The notes: generated by a model not told the origin, from the letters alone. DNA of 64,000 nt from Paenibacillus sinensis (GCF_019904155.1 NZ_JAHCMB010000241.1:63305-127304); one strand, 5' to 3'; positions 1 to 7,870 are shown, numbered from the stretch's first letter. Numbers and translations are program-made.

Positions 1-2
1 GC

Positions 3-83
3 GATCCGATCCCGGAGCAGGCCAGGCTGTATGTCGTCTCGGATGAGGCGACCTACCGGAGGATTGCGGGACGGACGGGGTAG
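3..83 (+). CDS. C-terminal end of an unidentified protein (partial)
   Basis: An open frame enters from the left edge and ends at a TAG at 81-83. The 26 visible residues begin DPIPEQARLYVV and end RIAGRTG. This is too little to assign a family. The reading is supported only by the absence of stops, reasonable codon use and its position just before a gene on the same strand. It could be chance. Confidence 0.45.
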   Translation, partial: DPIPEQARLYVVSDEATYRRIAGRTG

Positions 84-144
84 GCGGCGGTATTTTTTGC
101 GGAGAATCCGGCCACAATGTTGAGAGGTTTGTTCCGGTTCAGGG

Positions 145-168
145 TAAATGATACTTGAGCATCAATTA
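145..168. promoter_or_regulatory. Imperfect inverted repeat upstream of the L31 gene, possible operator
   Basis: TAAATGAT (145-152) and ATCAATTA (161-168) form a dyad with one mismatch in eight and an 8-bp centre, ending 19 bp before the start codon at 188. Type B L31 genes are commonly repressed by the zinc regulator Zur in Bacilli, so an operator is expected here. The repeat is AT-rich like a Zur box but does not match the consensus I remember well. Assignment to Zur is inference. Confidence 0.35.
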
Positions 169-187
169 ACGGGAAAGAGGGATAACC

Positions 188-439
188 ATGAGAGAAGGCA
201 TTCATCCGAAGTACAACCAGGTCATTTTCTACGACGCCAGCGCAGATTACAAGTTCCTTAGCGCCTCCACGAAGTCTTCGAACGAGACGATGGAATGGGA
301 GGACGGCAATACCTATCCGGTCATCCGGGTGGATTCCAGTTCCGCTTCCCATCCGTTCTACACCGGCAGACAGAAGAATATCGATACCGGCGGCCGGATT
401 GACCGTTTCAATCAGCGCCTGAATCAGAAGAAGAAATAA
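188..439 (+). CDS. rpmE2: Ribosomal protein L31, type B (zinc-independent)
   Basis: An 83-residue protein of the 50S subunit. It has the type B L31 start (MREGIHPKYNQVIFYD) and the conserved segments TYPVIRVDSSSASHPFYTG and RIDRFNQRL. The CxxC zinc ligands of type A L31 are absent, which marks the zinc-sparing paralogue that replaces the zinc form when zinc is scarce. The ATG at 188 follows a GGGAAAGAGGG Shine-Dalgarno region. It is a single-gene unit closed by a terminator at 454-507. The identification is secure; zinc regulation is inferred from the family. Confidence 0.96.
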   Translation: MREGIHPKYNQVIFYDASADYKFLSASTKSSNETMEWEDGNTYPVIRVDSSSASHPFYTGRQKNIDTGGRIDRFNQRLNQKKK

Positions 440-453
440 GAGGAACAACAAAG

Positions 454-507
454 GGACCCATACGCTGCGGCGGCCGGACGGCAGCCAAGGCGAGGGTCCT
501 TTTTTTC
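454..507 (+). terminator. Rho-independent terminator of the L31 gene
   Basis: GGACCC (454-459) pairs with GGGTCC (494-499), with an inner GCTGC/GCAGC stem (464-468 and 481-485), followed by seven T residues. Confidence 0.85.
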
Positions 508-589
508 ACAAAAATATAAGCTTTGCGCTTGAGAAACCTTATGCTTGAAATCCTTATGTATGTACAAACCAATACAGATAAGACCGGTC

Positions 590-1474
590 TTACGAGATTT
601 TGCGGAACAGCGACCGCCAGCCGAATACCTGCACCCGAACCATGAGCTTGGAGGCCCAATGGGCCAGCACGTAGAGCAGCAGAAACAGCAATACAAGCGG
701 ACGGAAGACGAGCCAGAGCACAATCCAGATCAGCAGGAACTGCCACCTCGCGAGCCGCTTCTTCACGATGAACGGCATCAGCAGCACCCGGTAGAACCAA
801 TATTTCTTCTGCAGGCTGTTCAAATATTCGGCCCGGATCTGCTCGTCGGCGGGGTCGATGCGAACCGCGTTCTTCATGAACTCGAGTTCCTTGTCGTAAT
901 CCCCTCTGCGATTAGCGGCCCAAGCAAGATGCAGAAAGGTCTGGTCATCCTCGGGGTCCTGGAAGAGCGCCATGCTCTCCGAGGCGAGCGAGCCTTCGAA
1001 ATCCCGGGAGTTCGCCCGGAGATAACTGTCGGCTGCAAGGTACAGAGCACGCTCCGGAGTCAACTGGAGCGCCAGGTCCAGCTCCTCTCTCGCTTCCCTG
1101 AGGCTGCCCTTCTTGTGATAAAGATTGAATTTAAGGAACGGATAATGGCTCTCCAGAGGATCGAGCCGCTGTGCTTCGGTCACCGCTTCCAGGAACAGCT
1201 TCTCCTCGCCCTGCGAATAGAGCGTATTGGTCCGCACGAACCAGGCGATGGGATTCTCGGGATCGTATCGCAGACTTTCGGACGACCAGTGCAGCGCCTG
1301 ATCATAGCTGCCGGCTTTCAGGTGAATCTGGGCCAGCATCCCGTAGGCGTTGGCGTTGTCAGGGTCCTCCGCAATCCATTTCTCGGCTTCGCGGATTGCT
1401 TCCGGGAAGCGGCCCCAGATCATCAGCTGGTACACCCGCTCATAATACAGAGCTTCCGGTCCATGCCAATTCAC
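590..1474 (-). CDS. TPR-repeat protein with C-terminal membrane anchor
   Basis: A 294-residue protein. Residues about 10-220 are tetratricopeptide-like helical pairs (for example GRFPEAIREAEKWIAEDPDN, GSYDQALHWSSESLRYDPEN and RGDYDKELEFMKNAVRIDPAD), a fold used for protein-protein contact. Residues about 235-280 form two closely spaced hydrophobic helices preceded by a basic segment, followed by a short basic tail. There is no signal peptide, so the TPR part should face the cytoplasm. The start at 1474 lies 15 bp after the stop of the AAA ATPase gene, so the two are almost certainly one operon. It is probably a membrane-bound adaptor or scaffold for that ATPase. No characterised homologue was recognised. 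Confidence 0.9.
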   Translation of the reverse strand: MNWHGPEALYYERVYQLMIWGRFPEAIREAEKWIAEDPDNANAYGMLAQIHLKAGSYDQALHWSSESLRYDPENPIAWFVRTNTLYSQGEEKLFLEAVTEAQRLDPLESHYPFLKFNLYHKKGSLREAREELDLALQLTPERALYLAADSYLRANSRDFEGSLASESMALFQDPEDDQTFLHLAWAANRRGDYDKELEFMKNAVRIDPADEQIRAEYLNSLQKKYWFYRVLLMPFIVKKRLARWQFLLIWIVLWLVFRPLVLLFLLLYVLAHWASKLMVRVQVFGWRSLFRKIS

Positions 1475-1489
1475 GACATCACCGCCTGT

Positions 1490-2455
1490 TCATTTGATTC
1501 GGTGGGTTTTTACGTAGTCAAGCACCTGCTCGTAATCCTTGTTAATATCGCTGAATGTCGCGTAATTCTTCGCTGTCGAGAACCAGTCCAGCGTCGTCGG
1601 CTTGCGTCCGGCGATGCTCGCCTTCATGTCGGTATCGGTAATCGGCTGAATGCTTCCCGATTCCAGCGAGCGCTCAATCGCCTTCTCTACCGCGTCCCTC
1701 ACGATCTGCTCCAGATCGGCGCCGGAGAAATGAGTGGTCATATCGGACCACCGCTTCAGGTTCAGACTCTCCTGCGGCTTGCCCGCAAGCTTGAGGCCAA
1801 GAATCAGCTCCCGCTCCGCCGCTTCAGGCGGTGGAACGAACAGAAGATGATTGAACCGGCCCGGACGGCGCAGCGCGGAGTCCAGATACCACGGCGTATT
1901 GGTCGCCCCGATCACCAGAACCTCGTGATTGAACGACTGGAGCCCGTCCAGCTCAATCAGCAGCTGGTTGACGAGCATGCGGTTATGATGCTGGGACATA
2001 TGATGCCGGCTTCCGCCCAGGGCGTCGAGCTCGTCGATGAACATGACGCAGGGCTTCTCTGTGCGGGCTTTCTCGAAGAAATCATGCAGATTATGCTCGC
2101 TCTCTCCTATGTACATCGATAGAATGGCCTGAAGCTCGACATGCAGGAAATTGGCGTTAATCTCGCCTGCTATTGCGCGGGCCAGAAAGGTCTTGCCGCA
2201 GCCCGGAGGCCCGTACAGCAGCAGGCTGCCGCCGGCAGACTTGCCGAAGGCCTGGAACATTTCCGGCTGCTGGAGCGGCAGAATAAAATTGAGGCGAATC
2301 TTCTTCTTCAACTCTTCCATTCCGCCTACATCCTGGAAGGTCACCTGCGGCTGCTCAGTCTCCACGAGGCTGCTTTCGTTGTTGTCGAATGAGATGACTT
2401 TCAGCTTAGGTCTTGTCCGGTTCTTGTCCTGATCGTCATGAGGCACGTCAATCAC
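1490..2455 (-). CDS. Single-domain AAA+ ATPase (FtsH/spastin-like core), function unknown
   Basis: A 321-residue soluble ATPase. It has Walker A GPPGCGKT (about 82-89), Walker B VMFIDELDAL (about 138-145), sensor 1 VIGATNTP (about 181-188) and the second region of homology LRRPGRF with its arginines intact (about 195-201), followed by a C-terminal helical lid (HFSGADLEQIV). Motifs are complete, so it should hydrolyse ATP and form a ring. It lacks the membrane helices and zinc protease of FtsH, and also lacks a second AAA module. The first 35 residues are polar and variable. It is the first gene of a two-gene unit with the TPR membrane protein, which suggests a membrane-localised remodelling machine. 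Substrate unknown. Confidence 0.92.
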   Translation of the reverse strand: MIDVPHDDQDKNRTRPKLKVISFDNNESSLVETEQPQVTFQDVGGMEELKKKIRLNFILPLQQPEMFQAFGKSAGGSLLLYGPPGCGKTFLARAIAGEINANFLHVELQAILSMYIGESEHNLHDFFEKARTEKPCVMFIDELDALGGSRHHMSQHHNRMLVNQLLIELDGLQSFNHEVLVIGATNTPWYLDSALRRPGRFNHLLFVPPPEAAERELILGLKLAGKPQESLNLKRWSDMTTHFSGADLEQIVRDAVEKAIERSLESGSIQPITDTDMKASIAGRKPTTLDWFSTAKNYATFSDINKDYEQVLDYVKTHRIK

Positions 2456-2586
2456 GCCCTTTCTCTAGTTCTTCATCATTATAAGCAATCGAAAAAAGAG
2501 ACGCAATTTAACAAAGGCCAAGTTCAATTGTTGGAAGTTATAGGATATAATGAGTCGAGGCCATATAAAAAATAGGAGAAATGTCC

Positions 2587-4146
2587 ATGCCGTGGATGAA
2601 AGGATATCCGTACTACTTGTTGCTGGTTGGAATTATCAGCCTGTATATGGGAATTATGTCCTACCGGTTCAGAAGACTGCCGGGCAGGCGTTATCTGTGG
2701 ATTCTGCTGCTGCTGATCGGCCTCGCTCTAATGGGAGCCGCCGCGGAAATCATGGCCCCGGTGTTCAAGGTCAAGCTATGGCTCCGGAATATCCAGCAGA
2801 TTCCTTTGTTCCTGATCGATTTGTTCGTTTACGCCGCGGTGAAGAATTACACAGCCCCCTCGCACAGCATATCCCGCAAAAGGCTCGCCCTGCTCGCTTC
2901 TCCGATTCTACTCTATTTCCTTTTGATCTTTACCGATTCCTATCATCATCTGATGCGCAGCGCAGTAGGCGTGGAGACCGTCGCCGGCATCAGCGGTATA
3001 TATGTGAAGCCGACCCTTCTCAGTATGGGACTTATTGCGTATGACCAGCTCTTTAGCATGTACGCTGCCGTTCTGCTCCTGACTTCACTGCTCCGCCTCC
3101 CCCGGGAACGGCGGAAGCCCCATACCCCCATTCTGATCGGTATGCTGATTCCGGTTGCCTGCATTGTAGCCATCCCGGCGCTGCATATTACGCTGCCAGG
3201 CTTCACCGCGCTCATCATGCTGCCGGGGGTGGTTGCGATCTATTTCACGGTATACCGTCACTCGGGACTTAATCTGGGGCCTTCCGTATCCGACCATAGG
3301 GAGGATGGCGCCACCCAGGGGGTGGCCGTGATTGGCCCGGATGGAGGTATTGTCAGTGTGAATGAAACGGGAGAGCGGCTGATGAGCCGGGTATTCGGAC
3401 CCGTATCGGGAAGCTGGGCCGGCCGGTCCTTCATTCCGTATTTGCAGGAGCATCCTTCTCTTCTGGAGAGCTTTAATGAGAGAAAAGGCGGGGAAATCAA
3501 GCTCCATATGGGCGAGAACGAGGATAACTGCTGGGGTGTATCGCTGATTCCGCTGGGCGGCGAGAGCTTCGGGGAGGCCTCCATGCTGCTTATGCTGAAG
3601 GATTATAGCGACGAGAAGCGCCATGAGCGGGAGCTGAAGTACCAGGCGTCCATAGATGATCTGACCGGGCTGAGCAACCGGCGGGATTTCCTGAAGACCT
3701 TCAATGCCTGGACGGGGCAGGATGGCGACGGGCTTGCGATGCTGCTGATGGATATTGACGATTTCAAATTGGTGAATGATACCTACGGCCATTTGGCCGG
3801 CGACCAGGCACTGATTTCCTTTGCCCGGAAGCTCCGGCATTTGTGCCGGAATGGAGCGTTCGCCGGACGCCTCGGAGGCGAGGAGTTCGCGCTCTGTCTG
3901 CCGGCCGCGGGCAGGGGTGAGGCTATGGAATCGGCGGAAGCGATCCGGCATGCGCTTGTTCCCCACAATGTGATGCTGGACGGGGGAAGACTGATCCAAC
4001 TGACGGTCAGCATCGGCGTCGTCTATGCCGAGGACCCCGTTGCGTCCTTTGAGGAGTTGTACCGTCAGGCAGACAAAGCTTTATACATATCCAAGACAAA
4101 CGGCAAGAATATGGTTACGATGGGCGGAGAGTTTACCGCTTCCTGA
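2587..4146 (+). CDS. Membrane-bound diguanylate cyclase (7TM-PAS-GGDEF)
   Basis: Residues about 1-225 form some seven hydrophobic helices, as in histidine-kinase-type 7TM sensor modules. A PAS-like segment follows (VAVIGPDGGIVSVNETGERL), then a GGDEF domain (about 350-515) containing RLGGEEFALCLP. GGEEF is an active-site variant compatible with cyclic-di-GMP synthesis, and DDLTGLSNRR and the D/N-rich nucleotide-binding segment are present. An ATG at 2581 is only 2 nt from the GGAG motif, whereas the ATG at 2587 is 8 nt away, so the latter is preferred. A TATAAT at 2546-2551 may be its -10. No typical RxxD inhibitory site was confirmed. It runs divergently from the AAA-TPR pair. Confidence 0.92.
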   Translation: MPWMKGYPYYLLLVGIISLYMGIMSYRFRRLPGRRYLWILLLLIGLALMGAAAEIMAPVFKVKLWLRNIQQIPLFLIDLFVYAAVKNYTAPSHSISRKRLALLASPILLYFLLIFTDSYHHLMRSAVGVETVAGISGIYVKPTLLSMGLIAYDQLFSMYAAVLLLTSLLRLPRERRKPHTPILIGMLIPVACIVAIPALHITLPGFTALIMLPGVVAIYFTVYRHSGLNLGPSVSDHREDGATQGVAVIGPDGGIVSVNETGERLMSRVFGPVSGSWAGRSFIPYLQEHPSLLESFNERKGGEIKLHMGENEDNCWGVSLIPLGGESFGEASMLLMLKDYSDEKRHERELKYQASIDDLTGLSNRRDFLKTFNAWTGQDGDGLAMLLMDIDDFKLVNDTYGHLAGDQALISFARKLRHLCRNGAFAGRLGGEEFALCLPAAGRGEAMESAEAIRHALVPHNVMLDGGRLIQLTVSIGVVYAEDPVASFEELYRQADKALYISKTNGKNMVTMGGEFTAS

Positions 4147-4234
4147 TCCCGGCGGGTGATCCCTGCGGCATGAACGGAGACATGCGGATTGTGATACAAT
4201 GGGGCTGCAGTCCAACAGGAAAGGATGAACCCCA

Positions 4235-4513
4235 TTGAAAGAGCGCGTCAACGAGCAAGAGCTGATCGCCTATATTGTGAAAGAGACGAAGGCGGAACCC
4301 ACAGCCGCAGCTCTGGTGCTGAAGCATGCTCATGCCTTTATAAACGGCGCGAAGGCGAACGCCAAGGGTGAGGTCGATATCGACAGTGATGATCTGGTCG
4401 ACTATGTGCTGAGCCGCCGCGACGTCAAGCTGGACGAAATTACCGTGGAGAACATACTGGAAGCGGAAATGGATTATTTGATGAGCAAGGGGCTGGCGGG
4501 CTACCTGGATTAA
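4235..4513 (+). CDS. Small acidic uncharacterised protein
   Basis: A 92-residue soluble, helix-rich, acidic protein with no signal peptide or cysteines. It starts at a TTG (4235) behind an AGGAAAGG Shine-Dalgarno sequence at 4217-4224. The middle contains a DIDSDDLVDYVLSRRDVKLDE stretch and the end is EAEMDYLMSKGLAGYLD. I do not recognise a family. Codon use and the ribosome binding site favour a real gene. It stands alone between the diguanylate cyclase and the RuMP operon. Confidence 0.75.
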   Translation: MKERVNEQELIAYIVKETKAEPTAAALVLKHAHAFINGAKANAKGEVDIDSDDLVDYVLSRRDVKLDEITVENILEAEMDYLMSKGLAGYLD

Positions 4514-4652
4514 ATGCAGTATCCGGCAGAACGATAACAAGCGCGAAGAGGCGCGGGTGTGCTCCTGGACAAGGGCTGCACTTTGATGTGCTTAACTTAA
4601 GGAAGGCATGCTCATAGAATGAGCCGGGAATGAGTAAATGTATCGTTCAGAT

Positions 4653-4690
4653 GAAGAGCCTGCTCCCCTAACCTGGGGAATAGGCTCTTC
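4653..4690 (+). terminator. Hairpin in the 350-bp gap before hxlA
   Basis: GAAGAGCC (4653-4660) pairs with GGCTCTTC (4683-4690), with an inner CCCC/GGGG stem. There is no real T-run, so it is a weak terminator or part of an RNA structure. The rest of the gap at 4514-4740 holds no open frame; it includes a small GCTCAT/ATGAGC stem near 4610-4624. Confidence 0.45.
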
Positions 4691-4747
4691 TTAGGTTTAG
4701 ACCATTTAGAGCATTCTTCTGCTGCTGATAGCTGAAACGCGCAATAG

Positions 4748-4813
4748 TACCCCCGGGGTAACTACACCACGGCAAAGTGCCTACTTCCGTAAGGGAAACT
4801 TAGGCTCTACAAT
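4748..4813 (+). promoter_or_regulatory. hxlA promoter region with two dyads
   Basis: A TACAAT -10 box (4808-4813) stands 17 bp from a poor -35 (TTCCGT, 4785-4790). Two dyads lie upstream: TACCCC-C-GGGGTA (4748-4760, centred near -66) and the imperfect CTTCCGTAAG (4784-4793) overlapping the -35. A weak -35 with upstream dyads is what an activator-dependent promoter looks like, and hxlAB is activated by HxlR in Bacillus subtilis. Which dyad is bound is inference. Confidence 0.5.
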
Positions 4814-4864
4814 AAACTCCAACACAGCATTCAACATGCGTAAACGTAAAGGAGATAACAGACA

Positions 4865-5497
4865 ATGAAACTTCAACTGGCGCTTGACCTTGTAGATATT
4901 CCCGGAGCGAAAGAGGTAGTGGCCGAAGTGGCCGACCATATCGATATCGTAGAGATCGGCACCCCGATCGTTATCAACGAAGGGCTGCATGCGGTTAAGG
5001 CGATCAAAGACGCCTTCCCATCCCTGACCGTTCTGGCCGATCTGAAGGTGATGGATGCCGGCGGTTACGAGGTGATGAAGGCGGCCGAGGCGGGAGCGGA
5101 CATTATAACGGTGCTTGGCGTATCCGACGATTCGACGATCAAGGGCGCGGTGGATGAAGCGAACAAGACCGGCCGCGAGGTTCTGGTCGATCTGATCAAC
5201 GTCAAGGATATCAAGCTGAGAGCGGCGGAGGTCGATGCGCTCGGGGTGCACTATATCTGTGTGCATTCCGGGTATGATCACCAGGCTGACGGCAAGAACT
5301 CCTTCCAGGATCTTCAGGCGATCAAGAGCGTGGTCAAGCATGCCAAAACAGCCATAGCCGGCGGCATCAAGCTGGAGACGCTGCCTGAAGTGATCGCGGC
5401 GCAGCCGGACCTTGTTATCGTCGGCGGCGGCATCACGAGCCAGACGGACAAGAGAGCCGCTGCTGCCGAGATGAAGCGCCTTGTGAACCAGGCGTAA
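4865..5497 (+). CDS. hxlA: 3-hexulose-6-phosphate synthase
   Basis: A 210-residue TIM-barrel enzyme of the OMP decarboxylase suprafamily. It joins formaldehyde to ribulose 5-phosphate to give D-arabino-3-hexulose 6-phosphate. Diagnostic segments are MKLQLALDLVDIPGA, the DLKVMDAGGYE metal and substrate motif (about 59-69), and the phosphate-binding AGGI near 161-164 and VGGGIT near 186-191. The start follows AAAGGAGA at 4848-4855. It is 6 bp upstream of hxlB, forming the ribulose monophosphate pathway pair, which detoxifies formaldehyde in Bacilli and may also supply ribulose 5-phosphate. Confidence 0.97.
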   Translation: MKLQLALDLVDIPGAKEVVAEVADHIDIVEIGTPIVINEGLHAVKAIKDAFPSLTVLADLKVMDAGGYEVMKAAEAGADIITVLGVSDDSTIKGAVDEANKTGREVLVDLINVKDIKLRAAEVDALGVHYICVHSGYDHQADGKNSFQDLQAIKSVVKHAKTAIAGGIKLETLPEVIAAQPDLVIVGGGITSQTDKRAAAAEMKRLVNQA

Positions 5498-5503
5498 AGG
5501 ACC

Positions 5504-6061
5504 ATGGAGACGGTTCGGTATACGCAGGAAATCATGAACGAGCTGGGGCGCTCCACTCCGCTTCTGGATGCCGGGGAAGCGGAGGCGCTGGTAGCGCTGG
5601 TGCATGAAGCGGACAAGGTATTTGTAGCCGGGGCGGGCCGGTCCGGACTGATGGGCCGTGCCTTCGCCATGCGGCTCATGCATGCCGGGAAGGAAGCCTA
5701 TGTGGTTGGCGAGACGGTGACTCCCGGAATCGGCGAAGGCGATGTGTTGGTTCTGGGATCGGGATCGGGCGAGACCCGCAGCCTGATCGTCATGGCGGAG
5801 ACAGCGAAATCGGCAGGGGCGGGGGTTGCTGCGGTAACGCTGGCACCGGAGTCCACGATCGGAAGGCTGGCCGATCTGGCCGTGAAGCTGCCGGGCGCTC
5901 CGAAGAGCCGAAGCGATGAAGGAAGCCTCACGATTCAGCCGATGGCCTCTCTGTTCGAGCAGACGCTGCTTCTCTTCTATGACTCGGTCATTCTTCGCCT
6001 GATGGAGCTGACCGGACAGACTTCAAGCCGGATGTTCGGCAAGCATGCCAACCTGGAATAG
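5504..6061 (+). CDS. hxlB: 6-phospho-3-hexuloisomerase
   Basis: A 185-residue SIS-domain sugar isomerase converting 3-hexulose 6-phosphate to fructose 6-phosphate. Visible signatures are VFVAGAGRSGLMGRAFAMRL (about 33-52), the phosphate loop VLGSGSGET (about 83-91) and the C-terminal QTSSRMFGKHANLE ending typical of the family. It sits directly behind hxlA with a GTAAAGGACC ribosome binding region. Together the two genes form a complete formaldehyde fixation shunt. A probable terminator follows at 6098-6137. Confidence 0.97.
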   Translation: METVRYTQEIMNELGRSTPLLDAGEAEALVALVHEADKVFVAGAGRSGLMGRAFAMRLMHAGKEAYVVGETVTPGIGEGDVLVLGSGSGETRSLIVMAETAKSAGAGVAAVTLAPESTIGRLADLAVKLPGAPKSRSDEGSLTIQPMASLFEQTLLLFYDSVILRLMELTGQTSSRMFGKHANLE

Positions 6062-6097
6062 CTGTTTTTTTATGAAGTGAAGAGCGAAGGATTTACT

Positions 6098-6137
6098 AAG
6101 GAACGGCTTTCTCCTTATCGGAGGGGGCTGTTCTTTC
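6098..6137 (+). terminator. Probable hxlAB terminator
   Basis: AAGGAACGGC...CTCC pairs, with several G-U pairs, to GGAG...GCTGTTCTTT. The T-rich tail is short. Confidence 0.5.
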
Positions 6138-6202
6138 GCATTTTGCTTTGGACTTCGGCGGAGGTGTATCATAAAGGTTAGACGAAAGGAGGCTGGCTCG
6201 CT

Positions 6203-6595
6203 TTGGCGACAGACATCAGAGATCGCATCAACCTTAGAGAGATTAACTGCGAGAAGGAGCTGACGCTTGCCGTCATCGGAGGCAAATGGAAGCTCATTAT
6301 TTTGTGGCATCTCGGTCTTGAAGGCACGAAGCGGTTCAGCGAACTCAAGAAACTGATTCCCCATATTACGCAAAAAATGCTGACCAACCAGCTTCGGGAG
6401 CTGGAGGAAGACCAGCTCGTTCTCCGGCAGGTGTATGCAGAAGTGCCGCCGAGAGTAGAATACTCGTTGACGGAGTATGGACATAGCCTGCTCCCGGTGC
6501 TTCGCATGATGTACGACTGGGGCAAGAACTACGGGGAGAAGGTAATCTGGAAGACTGACGATACGTCGGACCGGTGCCGACCATCCAATTCATAG
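6203..6595 (+). CDS. HxlR/DUF24-family winged-helix regulator
   Basis: A 130-residue dimeric DNA-binding protein of the HxlR (DUF24) MarR-like family. The family core is evident: LTLAVIGGKWKLIILWHL, RFSELKKLIPHITQKMLTNQL and VPPRVEYSLTEYGHSLLPVL. The conserved N-terminal cysteine (about C16) that senses electrophiles or disulfide stress in the YodB, CatR and HypR branch is present. The start is a TTG behind AAAGGAGG at 6185-6192. It is 25 bp upstream of an old-yellow-enzyme gene and 141 bp downstream of hxlB, from which a probable terminator separates it. It may control the reductase, hxlAB or both; the HypR-like regulator-reductase arrangement favours the reductase. Confidence 0.9.
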   Translation: MATDIRDRINLREINCEKELTLAVIGGKWKLIILWHLGLEGTKRFSELKKLIPHITQKMLTNQLRELEEDQLVLRQVYAEVPPRVEYSLTEYGHSLLPVLRMMYDWGKNYGEKVIWKTDDTSDRCRPSNS

Positions 6596-6620
6596 ATTTA
6601 CGAGGAGGCAGAATCCAAAG

Positions 6621-7760
6621 ATGACGGAGAGAACATTCCAGGAGCTATTGGAGCCCTACGCTTTCGCCAATGGGGCGGGTTTGAAGAATCGGGTAGTGAT
6701 GGCGCCCATGACCAATTTTGCTGCGAATCCCGATGGAACAGTATCAGATGAAGAGCTTGCTTATTACGAGCGCCGCTCCGGAGGCGTCGGCATGGTGATT
6801 ACAGCCTGCGTGTATGTGGCAGTGGGAGGCAAGGGCTTTCCGGGCGAGTTCGGGGCGGATAAGGACGAGCTGATCCCCAGTCTGAAGCGGCTGGCGGACA
6901 CGATCAAAGGCCAGGGCGCAAAGGCCGTGCTGCAGATTTTCCACGGCGGCCGCCAATGTCCGCCGGACCTGCTGCCGGACGGCCAGACGGTCAGCGCGAG
7001 CGCCGTTCCGGCGGAACTGCCGGGCGGGGGACAAGGGCCTGTGCCGCGCGAGCTGACCGATGCCGAAATCGAGAGCATCATCGCCGCTTTCGGCGAGACG
7101 ACGCGCCGGGCGATCGAAGCCGGCTTTGACGGAGTGGAGATTCACGGCGCGAACGGGTATCTGGTTCAGCAGTTCTTCTCTCCGCATTCCAACCGCCGCG
7201 AAGACCGCTGGGGCGGCAGCCTGGAGAAGCGCCTGGCTTTCCCGCTCGCCGTATTGCGCGAGGTGAAGAAAGCGGCAGCGAAGCATGCCGGTCCGGAGGC
7301 GTTCATTGTCGGCTACCGCTTCTCGCCCGAGGAGCCGGAGACGCCCGGCATCACGATGGCCGAAACCTTCGCCCTGGTCGATGCGCTGACGGCGGAAGGA
7401 CTGGACTATCTGCATGTCTCTCTGCGGGAATTCTGGTCGCTCCCGCACCGGGGAACCGAAGATACGCGTTCACGGATCGAGCAGATTGTCGACCGTGCAG
7501 GCGGCAAAGTGCCGGTCATCGGTGTCGGCTCGCTGTACAAGGCGGAAGACGCCGCTCAAGCGCTGAACAGCGGCGTGGCTCTTGTCGCGCTGGGCCGTCC
7601 GCTGCTGATTGATCCCGACTGGGTGGAGAAGGTGGAGGCGGGTCGTTCCTCGGACGTTGAGACGGAGCTTGATCCTTCGGCGCAGGAACGTCTGGTTATT
7701 CCGAACTATCTCTGGGGCGCGATTACGAATACGCCGGGATGGATTCCGGTCAAGGGCTAG
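6621..7760 (+). CDS. Old yellow enzyme-type NADH:flavin oxidoreductase
   Basis: A 379-residue FMN TIM-barrel reductase (NemA/YqiG-like). Signatures are LKNRVVMAPMTNF near the start, the QIFHGGRQ phosphate and flavin segment, the VEIHGANGYLVQQFFSPHSNRR substrate-binding histidine/asparagine motif (about 175-195), DRWGGSLEKR and the C-terminal ALGRPLLIDPDW flavin-phosphate loop. Such enzymes reduce activated alkenes, nitro compounds or quinones in the cytosol. It appears co-transcribed with the preceding DUF24 regulator (25 bp, AGGAGG at 6603). True substrate unknown; electrophile detoxification is inferred. Confidence 0.93.
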   Translation: MTERTFQELLEPYAFANGAGLKNRVVMAPMTNFAANPDGTVSDEELAYYERRSGGVGMVITACVYVAVGGKGFPGEFGADKDELIPSLKRLADTIKGQGAKAVLQIFHGGRQCPPDLLPDGQTVSASAVPAELPGGGQGPVPRELTDAEIESIIAAFGETTRRAIEAGFDGVEIHGANGYLVQQFFSPHSNRREDRWGGSLEKRLAFPLAVLREVKKAAAKHAGPEAFIVGYRFSPEEPETPGITMAETFALVDALTAEGLDYLHVSLREFWSLPHRGTEDTRSRIEQIVDRAGGKVPVIGVGSLYKAEDAAQALNSGVALVALGRPLLIDPDWVEKVEAGRSSDVETELDPSAQERLVIPNYLWGAITNTPGWIPVKG

Positions 7761-7831
7761 AATCCAGGCTGTTCTGTTATAAGCCGGTGCACGGTCTGTT
7801 GATCCCATCCGTTCCATCACAGATAAACAGC

Positions 7832-7870
7832 AGAAGCCTCTCTCTTCGATCTGCGAAGAGGGAGGCTTCT
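7832..7870. terminator. Hairpin between convergent OYE and pepT genes
   Basis: A long stem: AGAAGCCTC-CTCTTCG pairs with CGAAGAG-GAGGCTTCT around a 5-nt loop. Tails are short on both strands, so it probably serves both convergent genes. Confidence 0.7.

Noticed and set aside
545..2122. A 525-codon open frame on the plus strand opposite the TPR and AAA genes
   Set aside because: It is the antisense shadow of two well-supported minus-strand genes. It has no ribosome binding site and no recognisable domain; its length reflects GC-rich codon bias.
590..2455. The AAA-TPR pair as an anti-phage defence system
   Set aside because: No nuclease, protease, reverse transcriptase or other effector is present and the surroundings are housekeeping genes; nothing supports defence.
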